Assembly (NCBI RefSeq): GCF_900091415.1 | Contig: NZ_FMHU01000001.1 | Coordinates: 2,666,001-2,730,000 of the forward strand | Length of the DNA: 64,000 bases | DNA from: Micromonospora inyonensis | GTDB taxonomy: Bacteria > Actinomycetota > Actinomycetes > Mycobacteriales > Micromonosporaceae | Direction of reading: 5' to 3' | Shown: in pieces, positions 16,108 to 26,441 of the stretch | Position numbering within the stretch: position 1 is the stretch's first letter | Layout: each line of letters begins with the position of its first letter | Notes under the pieces: generated by a model | Told to the model about the DNA's origin: nothing | The model's input: only the letters and a program-made list of their open reading frames with translations | Databases searched by the model: none | Position numbers and translations under genes: made by a program

Positions 16108-16125
16108 GCGTGCGCGACCACCAGC

Positions 16126-17094
16126 TCACCGGCGCACCTGCGGGCCGATCGCGGCAATCACCACGGCGACCAGGGTGAGGGCGGCCCCGAAGAGGGCCGC
16201 CGGTCCGGGACGCAGAGCCGCGGTGGGCAGCCCCACGTCCAGCAGCACGGCCCCGACGATCTGACCGGCGATGGACGCCAGACCGAGCAGGAGCACCCCG
16301 GTGAACCGGACGATCGCCGCCGCGATCGCGATGAACAGGATGCCGATCGGGCCGCCCAGGTAGAGCCACGGCTCGGTGGGGAAGCCGCCGGCCGGTAGGC
16401 CCCGTACCAGCAGGTCGACGGCGAACGTGGCGAGCAGCGTCAGCGTGCCGACGGCGAAGCTGACCAGCGTGGCGGTGAGCGCGCTGCCCGAGGCCGCCCG
16501 CACCTGGCCGTTGACCGCCTGCTGCCAGGCGATGCTGACCCCGGCGAGCAGCGGCAGCAGGGCCAGCGCCAGCAGGCCGGGCTCGCCCAGCCGGTCGCCG
16601 ACGGCGACGAGGACCGCCAGCACGGCCAGCGACGCGCCGGCCAGCCGGTTGGGGGTCACCGGCTGCCGCCCGGTCGGGCCGACGCCGGCCCCGTCCACGA
16701 CGAGGCTGCTGCTGGTCTGCCCGGCCACCACCGCCACGGTGAAGACCGCGACCCCCAGCGTGCCGATGGTGAGCCCCTGCGCGGCCACGAAGAACGCGCC
16801 GCAGGCCCCGCCGAGGCAGTGCCACGGCCGCAGCGACCCGTCCCGGAGGGTGGCCCGGAGGCGGTGCAGCCCCCGCCGCCCGGTCGGGGTGGCAGGGACC
16901 AGCACCAGCAGGATCAGGAGCCCCGTCCCGAAGGAGACGACCGCGGCGACGATCCCGTCGCCGAGGCGTACGCCCAGTTCGCCGTTGATCCGAGCCTGTA
17001 GGGCCACGGTGGTGCCGGAGAACACGGCGAGCCCGACCCGGGTGAGCCGCACGGCCGTCGACGGGACCGTGTCGGCCTCCCGGGTGCCGGTCAC
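16126..17094 (-). CDS. DMT-superfamily transporter, YdcZ/DUF606 type
   Basis: A 322-residue integral membrane protein with about ten hydrophobic spans in two five-helix halves. Each half starts with a family-like signature: [28 protein letters not shown] in the first and [30 protein letters not shown] in the second. The internal repeat Q-x-x-x-N-G-x-x-x is typical of YdcZ proteins. It probably exports or imports a small organic solute; the substrate is unknown. GTG 17094 overlaps the glpX stop (GTGA), so it is translationally coupled to glpX. That pairing is not an obvious metabolic link. Confidence 0.87.
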   Translation of the reverse strand: MTGTREADTVPSTAVRLTRVGLAVFSGTTVALQARINGELGVRLGDGIVAAVVSFGTGLLILLVLVPATPTGRRGLHRLRATLRDGSLRPWHCLGGACGAFFVAAQGLTIGTLGVAVFTVAVVAGQTSSSLVVDGAGVGPTGRQPVTPNRLAGASLAVLAVLVAVGDRLGEPGLLALALLPLLAGVSIAWQQAVNGQVRAASGSALTATLVSFAVGTLTLLATFAVDLLVRGLPAGGFPTEPWLYLGGPIGILFIAIAAAIVRFTGVLLLGLASIAGQIVGAVLLDVGLPTAALRPGPAALFGAALTLVAVVIAAIGPQVRR

Positions 17095-18122
17095 TCCTGC
17101 TCGGCCAGCGGGCGGCCGTCGAAGTCGATGGCCGAGTAGAGCGCCAGCTTCTCTAGGCGGTGGTAGGAGTCGATCACCCGGATCGTGCCGCTCTTGGAGC
17201 GCATCACGATCGACTGGGTGTACGCCCCACCGGCCCGGTAGCTGACCCCGCGCAGCAGGTCACCCGAGGTGACGCCGGTGGCCACGAAGAAGCAGTTGTC
17301 CCCGGTGACCAGGTCGTCGGTGGAGAGGACCCGGTCCAGGTCGTGGCCGGCGTCGAGGGCCTTGGCCCGCTCGGCGTCGTCCCGGGGCCAGAGCTTGGCC
17401 TGCATCATGCCGCCCATGCACTTCAGCGCGCAGGCGGCGGTGATCCCCTCCGGGGTGCCGCCGATGCCCATCAGCACGTCGACGTCGGACTCGCCCCGGG
17501 CGGCCGCGATGGCACCGGCGATGTCACCGTCGGAGATGAACCGGATGCCCGCCCCGGTCCGGCGGACCTGCCCGACCAGGTCGTCGTGGCGGGGGCGGTC
17601 CAGTACGCAGACCGTCACCCCGGAGACGTCGGTGCCCTTCACCCGGGCGATCCGGCGCAGGTTCTCGGCGACCCCGGCGTCGATGTCGACGACGTCCGCG
17701 TACGCCGGTCCGACGGCGAGCTTCTCCATGTAGAAGACGGCGCTCGGGTCGAACATCGCGCCCCGCTCGGCCACCGCCAGCACCGCCAGGGCGTTCGGCA
17801 TGCCCTTGCTCATCAGCGTGGTGCCGTCGATCGGGTCGACCGCCACGTCCACCTCGGGGCCGCTGCCGTCACCGACCTCCTCACCGTTGAAGAGCATCGG
17901 GGCGTTGTCCTTCTCGCCCTCGCCGATCACCACGACGCCCCGCATCGGGATCGAGTTGATCAGTTTGCGCATGGCGTCGACGGCTGCCCCGTCCCCGCCC
18001 TCCTTGTCGCCCCGTCCGACCCACCGCCCGGCGGCCATCGCCGCCGCCTCGGTGACGCGGACCAGATCGAGGGCGAGGTTGCGGTCGAGATCCTGGGGGA
18101 TCCGCGTCCTGGTGTTCGTCAT
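17091..18122 (-). CDS. glpX: Class II fructose-1,6-bisphosphatase
   Basis: It hydrolyses fructose-1,6-bisphosphate to fructose-6-phosphate in gluconeogenesis and is metal dependent. The 343-residue protein matches the GlpX family. Key motifs are [12 protein letters not shown], the Li-sensitive phosphatase signature [15 protein letters not shown], and [13 protein letters not shown] with [15 protein letters not shown] 18122 has a strong GAGGAGGAG ribosome site. It is divergent from the DUF4245 gene, the same arrangement as Rv1099c/Rv1100 in Mycobacterium tuberculosis. The downstream transporter gene overlaps its stop codon, so the two form an operon. Confidence 0.97.
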   Translation of the reverse strand: MTNTRTRIPQDLDRNLALDLVRVTEAAAMAAGRWVGRGDKEGGDGAAVDAMRKLINSIPMRGVVVIGEGEKDNAPMLFNGEEVGDGSGPEVDVAVDPIDGTTLMSKGMPNALAVLAVAERGAMFDPSAVFYMEKLAVGPAYADVVDIDAGVAENLRRIARVKGTDVSGVTVCVLDRPRHDDLVGQVRRTGAGIRFISDGDIAGAIAAARGESDVDVLMGIGGTPEGITAACALKCMGGMMQAKLWPRDDAERAKALDAGHDLDRVLSTDDLVTGDNCFFVATGVTSGDLLRGVSYRAGGAYTQSIVMRSKSGTIRVIDSYHRLEKLALYSAIDFDGRPLAEQE

Positions 18123-18306
18123 GACGGCTCTCCTCCTCGCGACGGTGCGGGGTGGACCGGCGGGATGCGGCCGTCGCCGCCGCCGGCTTTGTCACTGATC
18201 CTCACACGGTGGCCAGCGAAACGTCCTCACCGGTGGTCAACCTAACGCCGTAGCCGGTCGGAGGTGGCCTGGATCCGGCCAACCCGGCGGCTGCGAAGAT
18301 AGGGGG

Positions 18307-18948
18307 GTGGAGCCCGCAGAGCGCGTACCCGCCGATTCGACCCCGCCGGACGGCCAGCCGCCGCTGACCCCACCCGGGACGACGACGCCACCGCAGGGAC
18401 AGCCCCCGGTGCCCCCGGTGCCCGCGAGCGGGCGGGCGGCGCGTTCGGAGCGTTCCCCGAAGGACATGGCGATCTCGCTGCTGGTGCTGCTCGTGCCGAT
18501 CGCCCTGCTGCTCGCCTTCTACCGGGGTTTCCTCGGCGGCGAGGCGCCGACCGTCGTCGACCCGGCCCCCGCCGTCGAGCAGGCCCGGTCGGCGAACGCC
18601 TTCCCGGTGGTCGAGCCGGCCGGTCTCGGCTCCGGCTGGCGGACCACCACGGCCCGGTTCCAGCAGACCGACCAGGGAGCGAGCCTGCGCCTGGGCTACC
18701 TGACGCCGGAGGGGCGCGGGGTCCAGCTCGTGCAGAGCAACGTGCCGGTGGAACGGCTCCTGCCCCAGGAACTCACCGACCGTAGCCAGCCGCAGGGCGC
18801 GCTCGACCTGGACGGCCGGAGCTGGCAGCGCTACACCGCCCGGGGCAACGAACGTGCCCTGGTGCTCCTGGAACCGGCCCGGACGGTGATCGTGGTGGGG
18901 GACGCGACCGAGAACGAACTACGCGAGCTGGCCGACGCCGTACGGTAG
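18307..18948 (+). CDS. DUF4245 family membrane-anchored protein
   Basis: A 213-residue protein. It has a Pro/Thr-rich cytoplasmic N-terminus (1-50), one membrane span (about 56-74, ISLLVLLVPIALLLAFY) and an extracytoplasmic DUF4245 domain. Its function is not known, but its position beside glpX is conserved in actinobacteria. GTG 18307 lies 6 nt after a GAAGAT hexamer (18295-18300), consistent with leaderless transcription; there is no ribosome site. The following lipoprotein gene is 104 bp downstream on the same strand. Confidence 0.85.
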   Translation: MEPAERVPADSTPPDGQPPLTPPGTTTPPQGQPPVPPVPASGRAARSERSPKDMAISLLVLLVPIALLLAFYRGFLGGEAPTVVDPAPAVEQARSANAFPVVEPAGLGSGWRTTTARFQQTDQGASLRLGYLTPEGRGVQLVQSNVPVERLLPQELTDRSQPQGALDLDGRSWQRYTARGNERALVLLEPARTVIVVGDATENELRELADAVR

Positions 18949-19052
18949 GGTGCGCGCCGGACTGGGTACACACTCCCAGACGGGCATCCCGTTTCCCGGC
19001 ATCCCCCCATTCCGGCGCCGGGTCGCGCCGGACGACAACTGGAGACGTCCAC

Positions 19053-19874
19053 GTGAAGATTCGACGGTGGAGCGCCGGCGTCCTCGCCGCCTCCCTGCTC
19101 GTACCCGGCCTCACCGCCTGCAAGTCCGACGGCACCGAGTCGGCCGCGCCGACCGCCAGCAGTTCCGCGGCCACCTCGGCGATCCCCTCGGACGCGAAGG
19201 AGGCGCTGCTCGCCTCGACCAAGGAGATCAGCAAGGGCAACTTCAGCTTCACCATCAACGGTGGCGAGCTGAACGGCACCGGCAAGGTGCACGCGCCGAC
19301 CAAGAGCGCCGAGATGTCGATGACCGGTGGCGACGCCGCCTCGGCCGACCTCACCATGGAGATGCACCTGGTCTTCATCGACACCGACGCCTGGGTCATG
19401 ATCCAGTTCGGTGGGTCGATGGCCACCGCCATGCCGAAGCAGGCCACCTCCGGCAAGTACCAGCACCTCGACCGCTCCCGGATCAAGGGCATCGACCAGT
19501 TGGAGTTCGACTTCAACGACGTCGACCCGGCGGGCAGCGAGGCGCTGACCAAGGCGATCACCGAGGTCCGCAAGACCGGCGACGGACTCTACGCGGGCAC
19601 CATCGACGCCACCAAGGCCACCGACTCGGAAATCCTCGACGCCGACGTGCTGAAGGCCCTCGCCGGCAAGGCATCGGCGCTGCCGTTCACCGCCAAGCTC
19701 GACGCCCAGGGCCGCCTGGTCGAGCTGGGCCTGGAGGTCCCGGCTGCCGGGAGCGCCCCGGCGCAGAACCTGGTCGTCACCTACGCCGACTACGGCACGA
19801 CCACCGCGGTGCAGAAGCCGCCGGCGGACCAGGTCGTCGAGGCGTCCGAGGACGTGTACAAGATGTTCAAGTAG
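19053..19874 (+). CDS. LppX/LprAFG-like lipoprotein
   Basis: A 273-residue lipoprotein. The signal peptide ends in lipobox LTAC, with the acylated Cys at about residue 23, followed by a Ser/Ala/Thr linker. The mature domain has the LppX/LprAFG pattern of beta-strands and a curved sheet (NFSFTINGGEL, LTMEMHLVFIDTDAWVMI, PFTAKLDAQGRLVELGLEVP). Mycobacterial relatives carry hydrophobic lipids across the envelope; that role here is inference. GTG 19053 follows a GGAG site. A strong terminator shared with xseB follows. Confidence 0.88.
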   Translation: MKIRRWSAGVLAASLLVPGLTACKSDGTESAAPTASSSAATSAIPSDAKEALLASTKEISKGNFSFTINGGELNGTGKVHAPTKSAEMSMTGGDAASADLTMEMHLVFIDTDAWVMIQFGGSMATAMPKQATSGKYQHLDRSRIKGIDQLEFDFNDVDPAGSEALTKAITEVRKTGDGLYAGTIDATKATDSEILDADVLKALAGKASALPFTAKLDAQGRLVELGLEVPAAGSAPAQNLVVTYADYGTTTAVQKPPADQVVEASEDVYKMFK

Positions 19875-19883
19875 TCCACACTC

Positions 19884-19916
19884 GGGTGCGGGGCGGACGT
19901 GGTCCGCCCCGCACCC
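19884..19916. terminator. Bidirectional terminator between lipoprotein gene and xseB
   Basis: A 15-bp perfect stem (19884-19898 with 19902-19916), GTG loop, followed by TTT on the plus strand. It fills the gap between convergent genes. Confidence 0.85.
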
Positions 19917-19919
19917 GTT

Positions 19920-20132
19920 TCAGGCGTCGGCGTCCTGCCGGGCGGCGTCGATGCGCGCGCGGGCGCCGTCCAGCCAGTGCTGGCAGATCTCGGCGAGCCG
20001 CTCGCCCCGTTCCCAGAGCGCCAGCGACTCCTCCAGCGACGTGCCGCCGGCCTCCAGCCGTTCCACCACCGAGGCCAGTTCGGCGCGGGCCTGCTCGTAG
20101 CTGAGCTTCTCGGGGTTCTTCTCCGCAGTCAT
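19920..20132 (-). CDS. xseB: Exodeoxyribonuclease VII small subunit
   Basis: A 70-residue helical protein that partners XseA in degrading single-stranded DNA. It shows the family core LSYEQARAELASVVERLEAGGTSLEESLALWERGERLAEICQ. ATG 20132 lies 25 bp after the xseA stop in the same operon. Size and order match actinobacterial xseAB. Confidence 0.95.
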   Translation of the reverse strand: MTAEKNPEKLSYEQARAELASVVERLEAGGTSLEESLALWERGERLAEICQHWLDGARARIDAARQDADA

Positions 20133-20157
20133 CGCCTGCCATCCCACCACACGCGGC

Positions 20158-21408
20158 TCAGCCGTCCACCGTCGCGGCGAGTTCACCGGCGGCGAGCCGT
20201 ACCCGCAGCGGGTCGCCGGGGGCCACCTCGGCCGCCGCCCGGACGACGTGCCCGTCCGCACGCTGCACGATCGCGTAGCCACGGTCCAGGGTGGCGGCGG
20301 GGGAGAGGGCCCGCAGCCGGGCCAGGGTGTGCCGCAGGTCGTTCTCGGCGGTGCCGAGCCGGTGGTCCAGGCAGCGGCCGGTCCGGGCGCGCAGGGCGGC
20401 CAGGTCGGCGGCCCGCAGGTCGACCATGACCTGCGGGCGGGCCAGCACCGGGCGGGAGCGGAGCAGGTCGATCCGGTGCGACTCGCGGTCGACGAGGTTG
20501 CGCACCGCACGTTCCAGCCGGTGCCGGGCCTGCCGGATGAGGCGTACCTCTTCGGCCAGGTCGGGAACCACCCGCTTGGCGGCGTCGGTCGGGGTGGAGG
20601 CCCGCACGTCGGCGACGTAGTCCAGCAGCGGGGCGTCGGTCTCGTGGCCGATCGCGCTGACCACCGGCGTACGGCAGCCGAAGACCGCCCGGCAGAGCGC
20701 CTCGTCGGAGAAGGGCAGCAGGTCCTCGATGCTGCCGCCGCCCCGGGCGATGACGATCACGTCGACCGACGGGTCGGTGTCGAGCACCTTCAGCGCGTCC
20801 ACGATCTGCGGCACCGCGCCCGGCCCCTGCACCGCGACGTTCACCGTACGGAAGTCCACCGCCGGCCACCGGCGGCGGGCGTTGGTCAGCACGTCGCGTT
20901 CGGCGGCCGACGCCCGGCCGGTGATCAGCCCGATCCGGCCGGGCAGGAACGGCAGCCGGCGCTTGCGCGCCCGGTCGAAGAGCCCCTCGGCGGCGAGCAG
21001 CTTCTTGAGCTTCTCCAATCGGGCCAGCAGCTCGCCCAGGCCGACCTGGCGGATCTCGTCGGCGCGGAGGCTGAGCGTCCCCCGGGCGGCGTAGAACTCC
21101 GGCTTGGCGTGCAGCACCACCCGGGCGCCCTCGCGCAGCTCCGGCGCCCCCGCGTCGAGCACGTCCCGGTTGGTGGTGACGGTGAGGCTCAGGTCGGCCG
21201 ACGGGTCACGCAGGGTGAGGAAGACGGTGGAGGCACCCGGCCGCCGGCTGATCTGCGCCACCTGCCCGTCGACCCAGACCCAGCCGAGCCGCGCGATCCA
21301 GGCCCCGACCTTCTGGCTGACCACCCGGACCGGCCACGGCTCCTCGGCGGTGCTCCGGGGCGGCCCGCCACCCTCGCCGCTCCCGTTCCCGGCACTCCCA
21401 CCACTCAC
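20158..21408 (-). CDS. xseA: Exodeoxyribonuclease VII large subunit
   Basis: The 416-residue catalytic subunit of exonuclease VII. An N-terminal OB-fold (about residues 25-120; [14 protein letters not shown]) is followed by the catalytic core with [32 protein letters not shown] and [28 protein letters not shown]. The C-terminal part is coiled coil. GTG 21408 is supported by TAGGGT (21420 to 21415, minus strand) ending 6 nt upstream, so the mRNA appears leaderless. It is divergent from ispH and followed by xseB; the xseA/ispH neighbourhood is conserved in actinobacteria. Confidence 0.96.
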   Translation of the reverse strand: MSGGSAGNGSGEGGGPPRSTAEEPWPVRVVSQKVGAWIARLGWVWVDGQVAQISRRPGASTVFLTLRDPSADLSLTVTTNRDVLDAGAPELREGARVVLHAKPEFYAARGTLSLRADEIRQVGLGELLARLEKLKKLLAAEGLFDRARKRRLPFLPGRIGLITGRASAAERDVLTNARRRWPAVDFRTVNVAVQGPGAVPQIVDALKVLDTDPSVDVIVIARGGGSIEDLLPFSDEALCRAVFGCRTPVVSAIGHETDAPLLDYVADVRASTPTDAAKRVVPDLAEEVRLIRQARHRLERAVRNLVDRESHRIDLLRSRPVLARPQVMVDLRAADLAALRARTGRCLDHRLGTAENDLRHTLARLRALSPAATLDRGYAIVQRADGHVVRAAAEVAPGDPLRVRLAAGELAATVDG

Positions 21409-21414
21409 GCACCC

Positions 21415-21420
21415 ACCCTA
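21415..21420 (-). promoter_or_regulatory. -10 hexamer for leaderless xseA
   Basis: TAGGGT on the minus strand, 6 nt before GTG 21408. Confidence 0.6.
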
Positions 21421-21517
21421 AGCCCCACCCCACCCACCGCTGTGCGCCTGTGCCCGGCGGGTGTGCCGTCGCGGTGGCGGTGGCCGCCGCACGGGGTGCG
21501 CCCCTGCCGGGGGCACG

Positions 21518-21523
21518 TACGAT
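21518..21523 (+). promoter_or_regulatory. -10 hexamer for leaderless ispH
   Basis: TACGAT, 6 nt before GTG 21530. No convincing -35. Confidence 0.6.
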
Positions 21524-21529
21524 GGGCGG

Positions 21530-22522
21530 GTGACCGAGGTTCAGGCGACTCCCCAGACCGGCAAGCGCGTGCTCCTGGCGAAGCCCCGTGGCTACTGCGC
21601 CGGCGTCGACCGCGCGGTGCAGACCGTCGAGGAGGCGCTCAAGCTCTACGGTGCGCCGATCTACGTACGCAAGCAGATCGTGCACAACAAGCACGTGGTC
21701 CGGACGTTGGAGGCCAAGGGCGCGATCTTCGTGGAGGAGAACGAGGAGGTCCCCGAGGGGGCCACCGTCATCTTCTCCGCGCACGGCGTCGCCCCCGAGG
21801 TGCACGAGCAGGCCCGCGCCCGGTCGCTCAAGGCCATCGACGCGACCTGCCCCCTGGTCACCAAGGTCCACCACGAGGCGAAGCGGTTCGCCGCCGAGGA
21901 CTACGACATCCTCCTGATCGGACACGAGGGGCACGAGGAGGTCGTCGGCACCACCGGAGAGGCACCCGCCCACATCCAACTCGTGGACGGCCCCGAGGAC
22001 GCCGACCGGGTGACCGTGCGCGACCCGAACAAGGTCGTCTGGCTCTCCCAGACCACGCTGTCGGTGGACGAGACGATGGAGACGGTGGCCCGCCTGCGCA
22101 AGCGGCTGCCGATGCTCCAGTCCCCGCCGAGCGACGACATCTGCTACGCCACCTCCAACCGCCAGCAGGTGGTCAAGGAGATCGCGCCGCAGTGCGACGT
22201 GGTGATCGTGGTCGGCTCGCGCAACTCCTCGAACTCGGTCCGTCTGGTCGAGGTCGCGGTGGACGCGGGGGCCCGCGCCGGGTACCTCGTCGACTTCGCC
22301 TCCGAGATCGACGACGCCTGGCTGGCCGAGGCCCGTACGGTCGGCCTCACCTCCGGCGCGAGCGTCCCGGACGAGCTGGTGCGGGACGTGCTGGCCCACC
22401 TCGCCGTCCGGGGTTTCGCCGAGGTGGAGGAGGTCGTCACCGCCAACGAGCGACTGACCTTCTCCCTCCCCCAGGAGCTGAAGCGGGACATGCGCGCCGC
22501 CGCGGCGGGTGCCCGCGGCTGA
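21530..22522 (+). CDS. ispH: 4-hydroxy-3-methylbut-2-enyl diphosphate reductase
   Basis: The last enzyme of the MEP pathway; it reduces HMBPP to isopentenyl and dimethylallyl diphosphate using a [4Fe-4S] cluster. The 330-residue protein has the three cluster cysteines in [22 protein letters not shown] and [10 protein letters not shown]. The substrate-binding [18 protein letters not shown] and [13 protein letters not shown] are also present. GTG 21530 lies 6 nt after TACGAT, so the transcript is probably leaderless. It supplies the precursors used by the cis-prenyltransferase elsewhere in the window. Confidence 0.97.
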   Translation: MTEVQATPQTGKRVLLAKPRGYCAGVDRAVQTVEEALKLYGAPIYVRKQIVHNKHVVRTLEAKGAIFVEENEEVPEGATVIFSAHGVAPEVHEQARARSLKAIDATCPLVTKVHHEAKRFAAEDYDILLIGHEGHEEVVGTTGEAPAHIQLVDGPEDADRVTVRDPNKVVWLSQTTLSVDETMETVARLRKRLPMLQSPPSDDICYATSNRQQVVKEIAPQCDVVIVVGSRNSSNSVRLVEVAVDAGARAGYLVDFASEIDDAWLAEARTVGLTSGASVPDELVRDVLAHLAVRGFAEVEEVVTANERLTFSLPQELKRDMRAAAAGARG

Positions 22523-22577
22523 CGGGCCGGGGCGGACCGGGTCGGAACGGATCCGGGGCCCGCTGCGTCTGAGGCGT

Positions 22578-23030
22578 ATGAAGACGTATCGGATCGCGCT
22601 GCCGGTCCTGGTCGCCTGCCTGGCGCTGGGCGCCTGCGCCGGCCAGGACGGCAGCGGTAACCAGGATGGCGGCACCGCCGCCAGCCCGAGCCAGACGGGA
22701 GCGCCGGTGACCACTCCACCCGACGGGACTGCCGATCCGGTCGCGCCTCCGCCCGCGGGCAAACCGCCGACCGAGCGCCAGCCGACCGAGTGGCCGCCGG
22801 GCGGCCCCGGCGCGTCCTCCGCTCCGGGCGGCGCGACCATCACCGGAACCGTCACCTCCGGGGTCGAGCCGGGGTGCCTGCTGCTCGGCGAGTATCTCCT
22901 CGTCGGTGGCCCGCGCGACATGATCAAGTCGGGCGCCAAGCTCACCGTCACCGGCCGGGTCCAGCCCGACCTGATGACCACCTGTCAGCAGGGCACGCCG
23001 TTCCTGGTGGACAGCGTCAAGCGGGCCTGA
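22578..23030 (+). CDS. Small lipoprotein with OB-like C-terminal domain
   Basis: A 150-residue lipoprotein. The signal peptide ends in lipobox LGAC, with the acylated Cys at about residue 19, followed by a Pro/Thr/Gly-rich linker to about residue 85. The compact C-terminal domain (ITGTVTSGVEPGCLLL...GAKLTVTGRVQPDLMTTCQQGTPFLVDSV) has a strand pattern like small OB/DUF5818-type domains and two Cys that may pair. ATG 22578 has GAGG upstream. It lies 55 bp after ispH on the same strand. Function unknown. Confidence 0.75.
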   Translation: MKTYRIALPVLVACLALGACAGQDGSGNQDGGTAASPSQTGAPVTTPPDGTADPVAPPPAGKPPTERQPTEWPPGGPGASSAPGGATITGTVTSGVEPGCLLLGEYLLVGGPRDMIKSGAKLTVTGRVQPDLMTTCQQGTPFLVDSVKRA

Positions 23031-23065
23031 TCCCGCGCCGGTCCGGATCGAGCGCCACAAAGGGT

Positions 23066-23098
23066 GGAGCCCGTCCCCGCGAGGCGGGGACGGGCTCC
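23066..23098. terminator. Bidirectional terminator between lipoprotein gene and subtilase gene
   Basis: A 15-bp perfect stem (23066-23080 with 23084-23098) with a GAG loop, in the gap between two convergent genes. Confidence 0.85.
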
Positions 23099-23117
23099 GG
23101 TGGTACTCAGGGACGGA

Positions 23118-26100
23118 TCAGTTCACCGCGCCGATGGAGACCGAGCCACGGCCGACGACCGCGCCCTCACTGGTCACCACGGCCAGCTCACCGAAGAGCG
23201 ACCGGCCCGCCTGCGGGGTCGACGCCGCGGTCACCGTGCCGGTGAGGCTGGCGGTGGCACCGTGCGGCATCGGGGTCGCCGTGGTCGGGGCGGACAGGGT
23301 GCCCAGCGCCGCCGCCGAGAACGAGTCCCGGTAGTCGTACGCGGTGCTGGAGCCGGGGCCGTTTACCGCGTAGCCCTCGACGACCACCCGGTAGGTGCCC
23401 GCCGGCGGGTTGGCGATGGTCACCGCCTCCTCGGAGTCACCGTCGGCCGCCCGGCCGACCTCGGTGGCCCCACGGAAGACGTACAGGTCGAGGTCGGCGC
23501 CGACCTCGGCCGTGTTGCCGATCCGGGCGGTGAAGGTGGTCGCACCGGCCGGCACCTCGACGGTGTACTCCTGCGCGGCACCCTCAGCGATCGTCGGACG
23601 CGCGGCGTTGACGCTGGAGAGCGGGCCACCGCGGCCGGAGACCGAGACCGGGCCGAAGGTGTTGGTCAGCGACCAGGTCACCTGGGTCGGCTGGCCGGCG
23701 GTGACCGACGGCAGTTCGACGACGGCCGGCTCCACCTTGACGCCCTGGACGCGCACGTCGAGCTTGAACGGGTTGTTCAGGGTCGGCGAGGTCCGCCGCG
23801 ACTCCACCTCGATCTCCCAGACCCCGGCGATCGGGTTCTGGTAGTCCCGCTCCTGCGGCTTGCAGGCGGCGGCGTCGGAGAAGTTGGTGTAGCAGCCGAG
23901 GCTGGAGGTGCTGTCGACCGGCACGCCGTACGGGTTGAAGGCGATGAACCGGGTCTGCGAACCGGTGGCGATACCGGAGAGGTTCACCTGGAGCGCACCC
24001 GTGCCCGGGGGAACGGTCACGAAGTACGAGGTGAAGCCGTTCCGGTCCACGGAGCCCTCGGCCGAGTAGGCGAAGTCCGGGGCCGTCACGTCGTTCGAGG
24101 CGACCACCACGGTGGAGACCTCGAAGTCGACGACACTGGTTGCCGGGTCGTCGATCGTCATGATCGCGCCGTGCGTCCCGGCGGTGGTCGCCTTGGCGGT
24201 GACGTTGACCGTGACGGTCTTGTTCAGCGGCAGCGAGACGGACGCCGGCGCCTTGAAGGTGCCGTCGTTGCCGCGCAGCTCGACGGTGTGCCGGATCGAA
24301 CCGGCCGGGCCGCTGGTACGGGTGATCTTGACCGGGTAGGTCCGGCTCTGCCCGACCTTCTGGCCGCCCTGGTTCGAGGCGCACCGGTTGAAGACACCGA
24401 CGCCCTGGTCCGGGTTCGGCACGAACTGGCCCAGCGCGGCGTCGTACTTCGTCAGGAAGTCCGACAGCTCGGTGCAGACCGCCGCCTCGGAGGTGTAGGA
24501 ACGGGTCTCCACGCCCTTGCGGAGCAGGCTCCACGCACCCGGCACGTTGACCATGCCGTAGCCCTGCGCGTACGTCGGGACGTCCGCGATCGGCTTGGCC
24601 GAGGTGTACAGCGCGCGGCGCAGCGCGGCCGGAGTGACACCGGTGCCGGTCGCCTTGGCGGCGGACAGCAGCAGCGCGGTGGCACCGGCGGCCTGCGGGG
24701 CCGCCATCGAGGTGCCGTTCAGCATCGCGTAGCCCGGGGGCAGCGGGTAGCCGGCCTCGGCGACCGGGCTGCCGGCCTGCCAGGTCGGGGCGGTGGAGAT
24801 GGCCGAGCCCGGCGCGGCGACCTGCGGCTTGAGACCGCCGTCCTCGCGCGGGCCACGGGACGAGAAGTTGAACAGGGCGTTCTTCTTCCGCACCACCGAG
24901 CCGTAGTTGGCCAGCCAGGTGTCCTTGCTGATGCTGGCCGCGGTGCTGATCACGTTGGTGGCCACCGACGGGTCGCCGACCGTGTTCACGCCCGGTCCGG
25001 AGTTGCCGGCCGAGATGACGAGCTGGACGCCGTAGACCTCGATCAGCTGGTTGTAGAGCACCGCGCGGGCGTTCGAGCCGTCGTTCAGGGCCGGCAGACC
25101 ACCGATCGACATGTTGACCACGTCGACCTTGCGGTTGATCACCAGGTCGGCCATGCCGGTGGTCAGGGCGGCGAAGGTGCAGCCGCCACCCCACGAGCAG
25201 GCGCGGGCGGAGACCAGCTTCGCGCCGGGGGCCGCACCGTCGAAGGCGGTGTTGCCGAGCATGTCGTTGGCGGCGGTGATGCCGGCGACGTGCGTGCCGT
25301 GGGTGCTCTCGACGATGCCGATGCTGACGTAGTCGACCAGGCCGGGGCCGCCCACCGGAGTGGTGTCGACGTCCTCGCGGTACTCGACCACGAACGGGAT
25401 CTGCTCGCGGACCGGGGTCGCCGGGTTGTCGGTGCCGAAGCGGCCGACGTCGAACTTCTCCTTGTACGGCCGCATCAGGGCCTCGTCGGTGAAGTCGTTG
25501 TCCTGGTCGGCGTCCACCCAGATGTCGTGGGTCACCGGGTCGTACAGGATGCCGAAGGTGTCGGTGGTGTCGCCGTCGCGGTTGATGTCACCCGCCGGGT
25601 CGCTGGTCCGGGTGATCGACTCGCTGAACCGGTTGAACCGGTAGGTGCCGGCCGGGGCCTTGAAGGTGGCGGTGCCGACGGTGAACGTCGGGCCGGTCAC
25701 CTCGGTGAGCATGGCCCGCCAGCTGGCGTCCTCCAGCGGGTCGGTCGCGGTCACCCAGTCGACGATCTTGCGCTCGCCGGTGGTGGTCTGCTGGAGCGCC
25801 GGGTGGTCGAGGTCCACACCGGAGTCCATGATGCCGATGGTGACGCCACGGCCGTCCCACTGCGGGTTGCTGGCCTTGAACTTCTCGGCGCCGGTCTCGT
25901 TGGTCGGCATGTACGGGTTTACCGCGCCGGTGCCCGCGCCGGGGCCGCTGAGGGTCGTCCCCTGGACGGCAGACCGGCTGCCGGCCGGGGCCGCCTCGGG
26001 GGTCGGGTCGGGCAGCGGGATGGTCTCGTCGAGGTCCACCGCGGCGACACCGGGCAGCCGGGCCGCCTTGAGCGCCTTGTCGGTGGGGACCTTGGCCAGG

Positions 26101-26417
26101 ACGTAGCCGATGCTGTCGAAGCGCTGGCTGACCGCGCCGCCCAGCTTCTCCACGCCGTCGGCGACCTTCTTCGCCTCACCCTTGTCGGTGGCGACGATCA
26201 TGGTGACGGTGGGGGCCTTCTTGGCCTCGGCCTCGGCCAGGAGCTTGGCGTCGTGCGAGCCCAGCGTCTCGGTGGCGGTAGCCGGAGCGGCGTCGGGCGC
26301 GGAGGGAGTGGCACTCGCGGTGGCTGCACCACCCGCCCCGGTCATGGCGCCGGCCGCCACGACGGACGCGACGAGCGCGGCGGAGGTACGCCGGCTCAGG
26401 TTGCGGGGTCTACTCAC
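23118..26417 (-). CDS. Large secreted S8 subtilisin-like serine protease
   Basis: A 1,099-residue secreted protease. It has a signal peptide (about 1-36), an I9-type propeptide (about 65-130) and a catalytic domain with D198 (GIMDSGVDLDHP), H373 (STHGTHVAG), N472 (SAGNSGPG) and S570 (NGTSMAAP). About 170 residues separate Asp and His, far more than in typical subtilisins. That insertion contains two Asp-rich loops (DINRDGDTTD and DADQDNDFTD) resembling calcium-binding/dockerin-like loops. The C-terminal half has beta-sandwich regions, including a prepeptidase-type fold (VWEIEVESRR). GTG 26417 has a clear GGAGGA site; longer upstream extensions are not needed. Probably an extracellular degradative or processing enzyme. 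Confidence 0.93.
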   Translation of the reverse strand: MSRPRNLSRRTSAALVASVVAAGAMTGAGGAATASATPSAPDAAPATATETLGSHDAKLLAEAEAKKAPTVTMIVATDKGEAKKVADGVEKLGGAVSQRFDSIGYVLAKVPTDKALKAARLPGVAAVDLDETIPLPDPTPEAAPAGSRSAVQGTTLSGPGAGTGAVNPYMPTNETGAEKFKASNPQWDGRGVTIGIMDSGVDLDHPALQQTTTGERKIVDWVTATDPLEDASWRAMLTEVTGPTFTVGTATFKAPAGTYRFNRFSESITRTSDPAGDINRDGDTTDTFGILYDPVTHDIWVDADQDNDFTDEALMRPYKEKFDVGRFGTDNPATPVREQIPFVVEYREDVDTTPVGGPGLVDYVSIGIVESTHGTHVAGITAANDMLGNTAFDGAAPGAKLVSARACSWGGGCTFAALTTGMADLVINRKVDVVNMSIGGLPALNDGSNARAVLYNQLIEVYGVQLVISAGNSGPGVNTVGDPSVATNVISTAASISKDTWLANYGSVVRKKNALFNFSSRGPREDGGLKPQVAAPGSAISTAPTWQAGSPVAEAGYPLPPGYAMLNGTSMAAPQAAGATALLLSAAKATGTGVTPAALRRALYTSAKPIADVPTYAQGYGMVNVPGAWSLLRKGVETRSYTSEAAVCTELSDFLTKYDAALGQFVPNPDQGVGVFNRCASNQGGQKVGQSRTYPVKITRTSGPAGSIRHTVELRGNDGTFKAPASVSLPLNKTVTVNVTAKATTAGTHGAIMTIDDPATSVVDFEVSTVVVASNDVTAPDFAYSAEGSVDRNGFTSYFVTVPPGTGALQVNLSGIATGSQTRFIAFNPYGVPVDSTSSLGCYTNFSDAAACKPQERDYQNPIAGVWEIEVESRRTSPTLNNPFKLDVRVQGVKVEPAVVELPSVTAGQPTQVTWSLTNTFGPVSVSGRGGPLSSVNAARPTIAEGAAQEYTVEVPAGATTFTARIGNTAEVGADLDLYVFRGATEVGRAADGDSEEAVTIANPPAGTYRVVVEGYAVNGPGSSTAYDYRDSFSAAALGTLSAPTTATPMPHGATASLTGTVTAASTPQAGRSLFGELAVVTSEGAVVGRGSVSIGAVN

Positions 26418-26441
26418 GTTCTCTTTCCTCCAGAGAACAGG

